Below are positions 17,040 through 24,032 of a stretch of DNA of 43,881 nt, in pieces. The stretch lies in contig JBIIJL010000005.1 of the NCBI GenBank assembly GCA_044233795.1, positions 1 through 43,881 of the forward strand. Reading direction: 5' to 3'. The notes beneath the pieces are model-generated. The model ran no database searches and was not told where the DNA came from. It was given only the letters and a program-made list of their open reading frames with translations. The position numbers and the translations under genes were made by a program. Position 1 is the stretch's first letter, and each line of letters starts with the position of its first letter. The DNA is from JBIIJL01 sp044233795. GTDB taxonomy: Bacteria; Pseudomonadota; Gammaproteobacteria; Legionellales; Legionellaceae.

Positions 17040-19163
17040 TCAGAAATCTCCTGGATGGCGTAGACAAGCCGCATCACGTAGACGTTGTAGATCAATCACC
17101 CGATCCGCCATCTGAATGGTTTCTTGGCGATGTGCTATTACAATTTGAGTAATTGCTAACGATTTTAATGAACGATTTATATTCTTTTCATTTTCTATAT
17201 CCAAATGACTGCTCGATTCGTCTAAAAACAATATTTTAGGCTTTTTATATAATGCTCTGGCCAGCAATAAGCGCTGCTTCTGCCCACCAGAGAAATTCAA
17301 CCCAGTATCACCGAGGAGCGTTTCATAACCCATAGGAAGTGTCATGATGGTCTCATGAATAAAAGCCAACTGAGCCACCTCAATCGCCCGCTTCATATCT
17401 ATTTCTTCATCAAAAAATACAATATTATTAATAATAGAACCCATCAATAACACATCATCTTGCATCACCGATGCAATATACTCTCGGTAATTTTTTAAAC
17501 CAAACTGAGTAAGCGGAATATCATTAATATAAATCTCGCCTTCAGTAGTCGGTAACAAGCCCATCATTACCTTTAAAAGAGTCGTTTTCCCACAACCAGA
17601 TGCCCCAATCACTACAACTTTTTCACCTGGATGAATGCGCAAAGATAAATCTGAGAACACTTCGGGTCCATTGACCTCATATTTGAAAGATATATTTTTT
17701 AGCATCAGTGATCCTGGCCCTTCGTGCTCAGCGCCCCTCCCAATATTAACCACTTCTGGTTGCTGGAAAAAAATATCACCTAAACGATCGAGTTGTATTG
17801 AAATTAAGCGATATTCAAAAATGCTTTGAATAAATGATGTTGCCTTATTGACCAATAATAATCGATATGACAGGAAGGCAATCAGCATACCTACTGAAAA
17901 TTGATTTGATAATACCAGCACTGCGCCAATACTCACCACAACGAGTTGTTCAACATGAAAGAGCAATTGATTAACGGCTTGGTAAGCGACATTCATCTTC
18001 GAAACCTTTATATCAGCATTCAATGAATCAATATAATTGTTTTTCCAAAGACTCAACCTAACTCGTTCTTTTAAAAACGATTTGATAGGTAGAATGCATT
18101 GAATTGTTTCGATAAAAGTAGTCAAGGCCTTCGCATGTTGCCGTACAGAGCGCCCAGTTAATGATTGCAAATGCTGATAAGAAAGATAGCGCACTCCAAA
18201 GCATAGAAACAAAGCAAACAATACTAGCAACGATAATATGCGGCTATAAATAAGCATCACAGAAAAATTGATGAGAATCATCATGCCATCCAAGACTGTA
18301 TTAACAAAATCTGTACTAATTTTCTTTTGTATCAGATCAATGGACTGGACCTTAGATTGCAAATCACCAATATGTCTTTTTTCAAAGAACTCTAGTGGCA
18401 ATTTCAATATATGCGAAACAACATTTGAAGAAAACTGCGCAGCCATTTGATTAGTGTAATACACCACCATATTGCCACGTAAATACTCTGTCAAAACCTG
18501 AATCAACATCACGCCTAGAAAACCTGATGCAAGCACAAATAAATTACTTTTCTCACTATAACCTATCACATTATCTGTCACATATTGCATAAACAAAGGA
18601 TTCATAAGACTTAACAGTTCAATCGATAACGACAATAGCAACAATACAATAATTGACTGGTTCCAACCTTGAAACACCCTAACAAGATCAAACAATTTCA
18701 GTGGATGTGCACTTGTCAGGGTTTCAAAATCCGCTGATTTTTCAACCTCTAATACAATACCGGTAAATGCGCTCTGAGCTTCTTGTAAGGAGCATGTCAC
18801 AATGCCCGAAGCTGGATCGTGTATCACCAGATGACCTTTTTTCACTTCCTTTAGCACTACAAAATGATTCATATTCCAGTGTAAAATTGCCGGACATTTT
18901 ACCAAATCAAGTTCCTCAATAGGAACCTGTAAAGGCCTTGTCATAAAACCCAAGCATTCAAAAAGTTGCGTCAATTGAAGCAACGTCACACCTCTAGAAG
19001 ACGTGTTACTTAACTGCCGTATCGCATGTAAATCAATTTGATGCCCCCAATACTTGCTAATCATGGCCACACAAGCATGCCCACATTCAGCTCGTTCATT
19101 CTGTAAGACAAGTGGAAGTTTGGCGGGGTTTTTAAACCAATGCCAGGTAAAATCAAGATTCAT
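17040..19163 (-). CDS. C39-peptidase ABC transporter (bacteriocin/RiPP export and leader cleavage)
   Basis: Inner-membrane exporter that cuts double-glycine leaders and pumps the peptide out, acting with the HlyD protein and an outer-membrane TolC. Seen: N-terminal C39 domain with oxyanion Gln Q21, catalytic Cys C27 (in AECGHACVAM), H100 and D116, so the protease is complete; membrane domain about 165-440; nucleotide-binding domain with Walker A GASGCGKT at 520-527, signature FSGGQ at 624-628, Walker B ILFLDE at 644-649, and switch His H678. This is the CvaB/ColV type. Length of 707 residues is normal. Its ATG overlaps the HlyD stop by four bases. A double-glycine peptide is encoded upstream at 22602-22778. 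The last residues (RDAACLRHPGDF) look unlike the family and may be a tail extension. Confidence 0.95.
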   Translation of the reverse strand: MNLDFTWHWFKNPAKLPLVLQNERAECGHACVAMISKYWGHQIDLHAIRQLSNTSSRGVTLLQLTQLFECLGFMTRPLQVPIEELDLVKCPAILHWNMNHFVVLKEVKKGHLVIHDPASGIVTCSLQEAQSAFTGIVLEVEKSADFETLTSAHPLKLFDLVRVFQGWNQSIIVLLLLSLSIELLSLMNPLFMQYVTDNVIGYSEKSNLFVLASGFLGVMLIQVLTEYLRGNMVVYYTNQMAAQFSSNVVSHILKLPLEFFEKRHIGDLQSKVQSIDLIQKKISTDFVNTVLDGMMILINFSVMLIYSRILSLLVLFALFLCFGVRYLSYQHLQSLTGRSVRQHAKALTTFIETIQCILPIKSFLKERVRLSLWKNNYIDSLNADIKVSKMNVAYQAVNQLLFHVEQLVVVSIGAVLVLSNQFSVGMLIAFLSYRLLLVNKATSFIQSIFEYRLISIQLDRLGDIFFQQPEVVNIGRGAEHEGPGSLMLKNISFKYEVNGPEVFSDLSLRIHPGEKVVVIGASGCGKTTLLKVMMGLLPTTEGEIYINDIPLTQFGLKNYREYIASVMQDDVLLMGSIINNIVFFDEEIDMKRAIEVAQLAFIHETIMTLPMGYETLLGDTGLNFSGGQKQRLLLARALYKKPKILFLDESSSHLDIENEKNINRSLKSLAITQIVIAHRQETIQMADRVIDLQRLRDAACLRHPGDF

Positions 19164-20179
19164 GCCACAATACCCCCATACACGCTATAGATAGGATCTA
19201 ACACCCACTGCCAAATTTTTCTTTTTGAACCCACCACCACAGCTGTAAAAGTCATCCCTTGTTGTATTTTCTTAAACTTCCCGTAGATGCTCACAAATGG
19301 TTTTTCAAGTATTGCTGTAGCCTTATAGTAAGGCTGACCTATTCGAATCGGTTTTTCTTCCTCATCATCAGTTAATATACTTTGACTGAGGTATTGAATT
19401 TTGGCTTTCGATGCGCCAAAACGGGTATAAGGGTAAGCATCATATCGAAGGATAACCCTACTATTTTTGCCAAGATAGCCGACATACTTCACAGGAATAT
19501 AAAGCACCGCCATTAACGACGCACCGCTAGGTAATATTTTCATAAGGGGTTTTGTTAAATTGGCATATTGACCTTGTTGATAAATGACACTAGAAATAAC
19601 ACCATCAACAGGGGATCGAATCATCACTGAATGCTCGTGCTTGTAAGCTATAAGCTCAAGCGCTACTGTCCTCTCGTTATTTTTTAGCAAACCAAGCTCA
19701 TCGCGCTTGGTTTGATACAAGGATGACGGAATGTATTTTTTCTCCAACAATGGTATTAATCGCTCCAATTGCTTCTCTTTATATTGAATATCCTTTTCAA
19801 TCGCTCGTTTCTTCTGCTCAAGCTGCCAGAGTGCGTTGTGCTGTTTTTCCTTTGGTAAACCATCATACGATGGATGAATTAAAAATAATTTATCCCCTTT
19901 TTTGATGGCCCCCCCTTGTTGCGCATAAGCTCGCACAATCACACCATTTTTATTGGTATAAATACTTGCAACACCTTTAGTGGATTCCACAAAACCTGTC
20001 ACAATAAATTTTTCAGAAAACTCTCCAAAGATAAAAAATAGTATCATCAGAAAGATAATCAACAGCACGCCTCCTGTGAATAAATGGTATTTAACGGGCG
20101 TATTGATAAAAACTTCGACAAAGTTTCTATTCTTTCTGTTATCGATCGCTTCTTGCCTAAACAGTCCCTTCTCGTTCAT
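19160..20179 (-). CDS. HlyD-family periplasmic adaptor (CvaA-like)
   Basis: Membrane fusion protein of a type I secretion system, bridging the C39 ABC transporter to an outer-membrane TolC channel. Seen: cytoplasmic N-terminus, one transmembrane helix at about 33-55 (LFTGGVLLIIFLMILFFIFG), a biotinyl-lipoyl-like half VIVRAYAQQGGAIKKGDKLF, a helical hairpin of moderate length (about 120-180), the second lipoyl half RSPVDGVISSVIYQQGQ, and a beta-barrel C-terminal part. At 339 residues it is short, as for bacteriocin adaptors. It overlaps the transporter by four bases (ATGA). No tolC lies in the window. Confidence 0.92.
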   Translation of the reverse strand: MNEKGLFRQEAIDNRKNRNFVEVFINTPVKYHLFTGGVLLIIFLMILFFIFGEFSEKFIVTGFVESTKGVASIYTNKNGVIVRAYAQQGGAIKKGDKLFLIHPSYDGLPKEKQHNALWQLEQKKRAIEKDIQYKEKQLERLIPLLEKKYIPSSLYQTKRDELGLLKNNERTVALELIAYKHEHSVMIRSPVDGVISSVIYQQGQYANLTKPLMKILPSGASLMAVLYIPVKYVGYLGKNSRVILRYDAYPYTRFGASKAKIQYLSQSILTDDEEEKPIRIGQPYYKATAILEKPFVSIYGKFKKIQQGMTFTAVVVGSKRKIWQWVLDPIYSVYGGIVA

Positions 20180-20276
20180 TTTATTTCCACTTCAACATAA
20201 AACAGCGCTCCATAGGCAGCCCCCGCATATAGAAAACGGAGGGCCTGATATATGATTTGGGGAATAGCAATTGATT

Positions 20277-21356
20277 TTATATAACGGTTTTAGGAGCTTG
20301 TTGATTTTCCATCCGAACCCAACGTGACCAAGCTCGGTAATTCCTTGCACCATATTCTTTGCCACTCAATTTCTTCAACAAGTTATGAGCCGCAAGATAG
20401 TTATCGGGCTGTTTGAGACGCAATATGACAAGCAATTTTTCACCTGCACTTTGAGTAATCTCTTCTTGCACTTTTTTGGATGTCGCAGCGTTCAATAATA
20501 CAATTAGGGCCTTATTCCTATCTGAAGTATAGGGAGAATCAAGCAGCTCAATAAATGGCTTTAAATCAAGATTAGGCGCGTTCCATTTAGCCAAGGTTGC
20601 ACTGAGCACTCTCATTGCATTATTCCTCACCCCATCATCCCTATCCTTAGCGGCATGAACCAATGAGACGACAATCTCTTGTGGATCTTTAAAATGTGCA
20701 GTCAGATATGCCGCTGCCGCGCGCCGATCGGCTGATTTGTCATGATACAGCGTATTCAAAATTAATGCTTTTTTATCAATGGCTGCTTCATTAAACTCTT
20801 TTAAGTAGGGTTTGAGTGATGGATGATCAAAATTGACCTGGCAGTGGTATACAGGACAGGACGTAGTTTCTCCTGATATCTGGTTATTCAGCACCATTTG
20901 TACCGACTTTTTTTGATACTCCTCCATATCATCAATCACGTCTTTTTTAGTAATTTTACGAGGCGGATCCTGTTTAATACTCGGCAGTGCTTGGACAAAA
21001 CGCATCCGTTCAGGGTGATCTTTATCAACAACTTCTATCGTTGTAGCAAAGGTATGCGTGTCAGGATATACAACCATTTGAAAATCTACAAACAAATATC
21101 CATATTGTTTCTTAATTGCCTCACGGATGTTGTCTCGTCTCACTCGCAGTTTATTGAGCTCATCCTCTGATGAATGATTTTTCTCCCCTTGACTATACTT
21201 AGCGACTAAGTTGTAAATCTTCGCGAGCTCTTTGCCATGCTGATGGATAATGGCCTGAGCCTCTTTTGGGCTCACACCATAAACATCAATGGTCGCTTTA
21301 GCATTGATGGTTGTAGAGACCAGAACACCTGCTAAAAATCCTATTTCTTTTATCAT
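20277..21356 (-). CDS. Exported HEAT-repeat protein of the RiPP cluster
   Basis: Protein of 359 residues with an apparent Sec signal peptide (MIKEIGFLAGVLVSTTINAKA, cut probably after AKA) and, in the C-terminal half (about 195-335), helical repeats resembling HEAT/PBS-lyase repeats (RRAAAAYLTAHF, DDGVRNNAMRVLSAT, DRNKALIVLLNAA). The N-terminal half has TIDVYGVSPKEAQAII, like a start of a mature periplasmic domain, and is not recognised. The longest frame starts with TTG 21371; I choose ATG 21356 because AAGGA lies five bases upstream and it opens the signal peptide. It begins 11 bp after the ATP-grasp stop. Roles such as immunity, chaperoning of the peptide or surface scaffolding are guesses. 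Confidence 0.78.
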   Translation of the reverse strand: MIKEIGFLAGVLVSTTINAKATIDVYGVSPKEAQAIIHQHGKELAKIYNLVAKYSQGEKNHSSEDELNKLRVRRDNIREAIKKQYGYLFVDFQMVVYPDTHTFATTIEVVDKDHPERMRFVQALPSIKQDPPRKITKKDVIDDMEEYQKKSVQMVLNNQISGETTSCPVYHCQVNFDHPSLKPYLKEFNEAAIDKKALILNTLYHDKSADRRAAAAYLTAHFKDPQEIVVSLVHAAKDRDDGVRNNAMRVLSATLAKWNAPNLDLKPFIELLDSPYTSDRNKALIVLLNAATSKKVQEEITQSAGEKLLVILRLKQPDNYLAAHNLLKKLSGKEYGARNYRAWSRWVRMENQQAPKTVI

Positions 21357-21367
21357 GATCCTTATCC

Positions 21368-22474
21368 TCAAGCGTTGTAAGTTTTGGCGTTATTTAAGTC
21401 GACATGTCTTTGCATATTTTGCTTCAACATACTCACCATTTCATTTCTATAAAGTTCAATTGTGTGCTGCTGCCTCCTAGAGTCCCATTTGAATTCTTGA
21501 TTTTTTTTCAAGAGAAATTGAACAAAAATATCGAGCATCTTTATTTCTTGATTCGCATCCTCTATCCAGAGAAACTGACCTTGTTCGTTAACTTCAAGAA
21601 AAATGTAATCATGTTCTTCACTAACAATAAAGTCTAGGGAACCAAACACCAGACCCATTTTTTTCATGAAAGATATAATTTGTCGCTCTAAACTCTCTGG
21701 CAGAACATAAGGTTCTATTCCGAGCTCAGCTTCAGGAATCGCACGCCAATCAATTTTACCTTGGCTATGAGATTGCGAGTTGATTTTTGCTGAAACTAAG
21801 TAATCTCCAAAACAGGTAACACGTAGTTCATATTTTTTTTTGATTTCTTTTTGGAAAATACCTGGTGTCAACTGTAAAGATTGATTCGCTGGCAATTCTA
21901 GAAAAGACAGTTTTGAGGTATACACTATTTTCATATGATCTTCCTCAAACCAAAAATTCGAACATAAAGGTTTGTATATAACCCCATCGGCTTCATGTCT
22001 TAAGACAAAATACCGAATATCTTGGGGGTCGTTTGAACATAGCGTGGTCGGTATTTTCAATCCACAATCAACTGCAATTTTTAGTTGTAGTAATTTTGCA
22101 TTGGCTTGGTTAGCTGCATGCTTGGGGTTAATCCACCATGCTTTTGGCGCTAGATTATTCGTAAGTGACTCAAAAAAAAGCCAATTCTCTCTCACCACAA
22201 ATTTATAATCTTCAGGATGGGCGAGTGCTTTAGGTAGGTACGGTTTTCTTGCACGACGCCACCATACAACATCATAATCATTATCAACTATCGAAGAATA
22301 CCTATCAGAACTTCTCCACTGATAAGTATCATTATCAATTAATACTGAATTTTTTTGTTTAGTAGGTAAATCGGCAGTAAAAACAAATCGGACCTGATGG
22401 CCCATATTCTCCAAAGCAATCTTTGCAAGGATTGCATGTGTATCATCAGGTTCTGTCGGTATTAGATATTTCAT
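21368..22474 (-). CDS. ATP-grasp ligase, graspetide (MvdC/MvdD-like) type
   Basis: Predicted ligase that activates Asp/Glu side chains of a precursor peptide with ATP and joins them to Ser/Thr (ester) or Lys (amide). Seen: 368 residues, an N-terminal pre-grasp region with VVWWRRARKPYLP at about 69-81, similar to the VW-x-RR motif of graspetide ligases, a lysine-rich central segment KEIKKKYELRVTCFGDYLVSA (209-229), and the metal/ATP-binding C-terminal motif FLEVNEQGQFLWIE at about 292-305, comparable with LEINPNGQW in microviridin ligases. The longest frame starts at 22540, but ATG 22474 begins MKYLIPTEPDDTH, the natural N-terminus of the fold. It lies 127 bp downstream of the small precursor gene. 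Family assignment is from motifs, not from a search. Confidence 0.85.
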   Translation of the reverse strand: MKYLIPTEPDDTHAILAKIALENMGHQVRFVFTADLPTKQKNSVLIDNDTYQWRSSDRYSSIVDNDYDVVWWRRARKPYLPKALAHPEDYKFVVRENWLFFESLTNNLAPKAWWINPKHAANQANAKLLQLKIAVDCGLKIPTTLCSNDPQDIRYFVLRHEADGVIYKPLCSNFWFEEDHMKIVYTSKLSFLELPANQSLQLTPGIFQKEIKKKYELRVTCFGDYLVSAKINSQSHSQGKIDWRAIPEAELGIEPYVLPESLERQIISFMKKMGLVFGSLDFIVSEEHDYIFLEVNEQGQFLWIEDANQEIKMLDIFVQFLLKKNQEFKWDSRRQQHTIELYRNEMVSMLKQNMQRHVDLNNAKTYNA

Positions 22475-22516
22475 TATTATTCTCACTAAGACAAGCCATG
22501 TTAGTTCAACAAAATT

Positions 22517-22586
22517 GCTTGTGAGGCGAGCCATAACCATTCAAAGTACAGGACTTTATATGAGCTAAGCAACGCGGCTCACAAGC
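22517..22586 (-). promoter_or_regulatory. Intercistronic hairpin between precursor and ligase genes
   Basis: GCTTGTGAG (22517-22525) and CTCACAAGC (22578-22586) form a perfect 9-bp stem, with a smaller AAAGT/ACTTT hairpin (22543-22557) inside the loop. There is no T-tract, so it is not a standard terminator. In the transcript it would sit between the precursor and the ligase and could stabilise the short precursor mRNA or lower ligase expression. Confidence 0.55.
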
Positions 22587-22601
22587 AAACAACGCCCAGT
22601 T

Positions 22602-22778
22602 TTAAAAATCAGCAACATAGTCTAGATAGGTATCCCAGTTGCTACTATTTCCCGTGGGTTTTATGGTACTTTTCTGGGTCATACCCGCTCCTGCACCACC
22701 TGATACGGACTCAATTTCTTCTTGAGAAATTACTTTTGCCAATCGATAGGCCATCACTCGATCATTTCTATTTTCCAT
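22602..22778 (-). CDS. Double-glycine-leader RiPP precursor (candidate graspetide)
   Basis: Peptide of 58 residues. Seen: a leader ending ISQEEIESVSGG, the classic double-glycine motif recognised by C39 peptidases (cut expected after G28), and a 30-residue core from A29 to F58. The core holds nine possible nucleophiles (T34, K36, S37, T38, K40, T42, S45, S46, T50) and three Asp at 49, 53 and 57, each four apart, with no Cys and no Glu. The stretch STIKPTGNSSNWD recalls microviridin cores (TxKxPSDW). The longest frame would start at 22832, but ATG 22778 has a perfect AGGAG at six-base spacing. It is the first gene before the ligase, exported HEAT protein and C39 exporter. It lacks the PFFARFL leader motif of microviridins. 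The crosslinks are inferred. Confidence 0.82.
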   Translation of the reverse strand: MENRNDRVMAYRLAKVISQEEIESVSGGAGAGMTQKSTIKPTGNSSNWDTYLDYVADF

Positions 22779-22904
22779 GTTTATCTCCTTGCGGGTTGTA
22801 TACTCAACACTACATATCCATTTTGGTGTCAAGTAGGTTTCTTAGCATTCTTCCTAAATGCTGGTTTCTCATACACAGAACGTATCATCAAACAATCACA
22901 AGCC

Positions 22905-22931
22905 TTATGAAGTGAATAAATAACTTCATAA
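22905..22931. promoter_or_regulatory. Perfect dyad, candidate operator 1
   Basis: TTATGAAGT (22905-22913) and ACTTCATAA (22923-22931) are exact inverted repeats separated by nine bases. The right arm overlaps the -35 position of a TATAAT hexamer at 22949-22954 that reads toward the regulator gene. Its half-site TTATGAA/TTCATAA recurs at 22967-22973 and 23014-23020. A helix-turn-helix dimer binding site is the simplest reading. Confidence 0.6.
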
Positions 22932-22948
22932 TTTACGTTTTATCATGC

Positions 22949-22954
22949 TATAAT
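22949..22954 (+). promoter_or_regulatory. Candidate -10 box of the regulator gene
   Basis: TATAAT, about 92 bp upstream of the regulator ATG. The matching -35 region is poor (TTCATA, 18 bp upstream) and is itself part of the dyad at 22905-22931, which would fit autorepression. Confidence 0.45.
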
Positions 22955-22977
22955 TGCTCTCATGTATTCATAATTAT

Positions 22978-23000
22978 TCATTTAATTACAATATAAATGA
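22978..23000. promoter_or_regulatory. Second dyad, candidate operator 2
   Basis: TCATTTA (22978-22984) and TAAATGA (22994-23000) form an inverted repeat with a nine-base spacer, the same spacer as in the dyad at 22905-22931. It lies in the probable 5' leader of the regulator gene and between two further TTATGAA-type half-sites (22967-22973 and 23014-23020). Confidence 0.45.
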
Positions 23001-23046
23001 TTAGTCAAGCTGTTTATGAATATTTTATTCTAATTATGGGGCGACA

Positions 23047-23691
23047 ATGAACGCAAAGACAACTATCAGTGATAATCTCCGTTGCTTGCTGAAAATGCAT
23101 GACAACTTATCCCTTAGCGACTTGGCAAGAGCAACCAAAATTCCGCAACCAACTCTGCATCATTTGCTTGATGGCTCAACTAAAAATCCTCGAAAAGGCG
23201 TTTTAGAAGGATTAGCGAATTTTTTTGAAATTTCTATTCCGGAACTTACTGGCCTAAAACCACTACGCCAAACCTTACCAGAGTCCATTAAAAAAAGTTT
23301 AAACATCGCAAGTATTCCATTAATTGAATGGGATTTGCTTAATACCTGGCCTAGAACAGATCAAGCAGCTCATCTGTATCGACAGATCATCATCGATAAA
23401 GAAATAGGGGTTAACGCTTTTGCACTCGTTAATCAAAAAACAACATTAACGCCCATTTTCCCGTTGAATTCAATTTTGATCTTCGATCCTGAGAAAAGCC
23501 TGCAAGATAGGGATTTTATCCTCTTAAAACTAGCCCAAAATGACGAGATACTGTTCAATCGTCTTTTTATCGAAAAAGATGGGTTCTATATCAAACAAGA
23601 TCTTGCTGATGGAAATATGCAGCTCATCAAAATCAAACCTGAAATAGATAAGATGATTGGTACGCTAGTTGAGGCGAGATTGCAATTTTAG
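23047..23691 (+). CDS. HTH regulator with LexA/CI-like (S24) domain lacking the catalytic pair
   Basis: Repressor-like protein of 214 residues. Seen: an XRE-type helix-turn-helix at about 7-65 (LSLSDLARATKIPQPTLHHLL) and a C-terminal beta-rich region resembling S24 peptidases. Aligning NAFALVNQKTTLTPIFPLNS with the usual DSM-P motif puts Thr (132/133) where the catalytic Ser should be, and ILFNRLF has Asn (171) where the catalytic Lys should be, so self-cleavage is not expected. It diverges from the RiPP precursor gene with 268 bp between the starts, a region rich in dyads, so it probably controls the cluster and itself. The dead S24 fold may still dimerise or sense a ligand. SOS control is therefore unlikely. 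Confidence 0.82.
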   Translation: MNAKTTISDNLRCLLKMHDNLSLSDLARATKIPQPTLHHLLDGSTKNPRKGVLEGLANFFEISIPELTGLKPLRQTLPESIKKSLNIASIPLIEWDLLNTWPRTDQAAHLYRQIIIDKEIGVNAFALVNQKTTLTPIFPLNSILIFDPEKSLQDRDFILLKLAQNDEILFNRLFIEKDGFYIKQDLADGNMQLIKIKPEIDKMIGTLVEARLQF

Positions 23692-24032
23692 AAAGGTCGT
23701 AGCGATAGATGCTGGTTATTTTACTCATTTGTAATTAAGAAACGTATATGGACCATGCCAGGTCTTGCAAGTGGCATAACCATTATTTTTAGCAAAATAG
23801 GTTGAGATGCACTCTTAAATTCGATCTTTGGTTAAGTGGAATACGCTCACTTGAACCCTGATAGTAAATGCGCTCTTATTCCTCAACAATTACCTTAAAC
23901 TCTGACTAACACCCCGCGCGGTTTTGCAGATTCAATTACTATGTTACATTACCCAGCTCTAACAGGATAAGTCAGTGGATCTGAGTCACAAAATAGCTCC
24001 ACTGCAGAATATTGATGTTGAGGAGTTTAGAC
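23692..24032. other. Gene-free stretch upstream of djlA
   Basis: About 340 bp without a supported gene. It contains an imperfect hairpin GGTTAAGTG/CACTTGAACC at about 23830-23857 with no T-tract, and no clear terminator for the regulator gene. Confidence 0.5.

Noticed and set aside
20180..20276. A possible second small peptide (ending AGAAYGALFYVEVEIK) whose stop overlaps the HlyD start
   Set aside because: The frame has no ATG, GTG or TTG start and no Shine-Dalgarno; the overlap is probably chance.
20277..21371. Longer start (TTG 21371) for the HEAT protein overlapping the ligase stop
   Set aside because: ATG 21356 has a good Shine-Dalgarno and opens a normal signal peptide.
21368..22540. 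RimK-type glutamate ligase or D-Ala-D-Ala ligase identity for the ATP-grasp gene
   Set aside because: The VWWRR and VNEQGQFLWIE motifs and the adjacent double-glycine peptide fit graspetide ligases better, although a profile search should confirm this.
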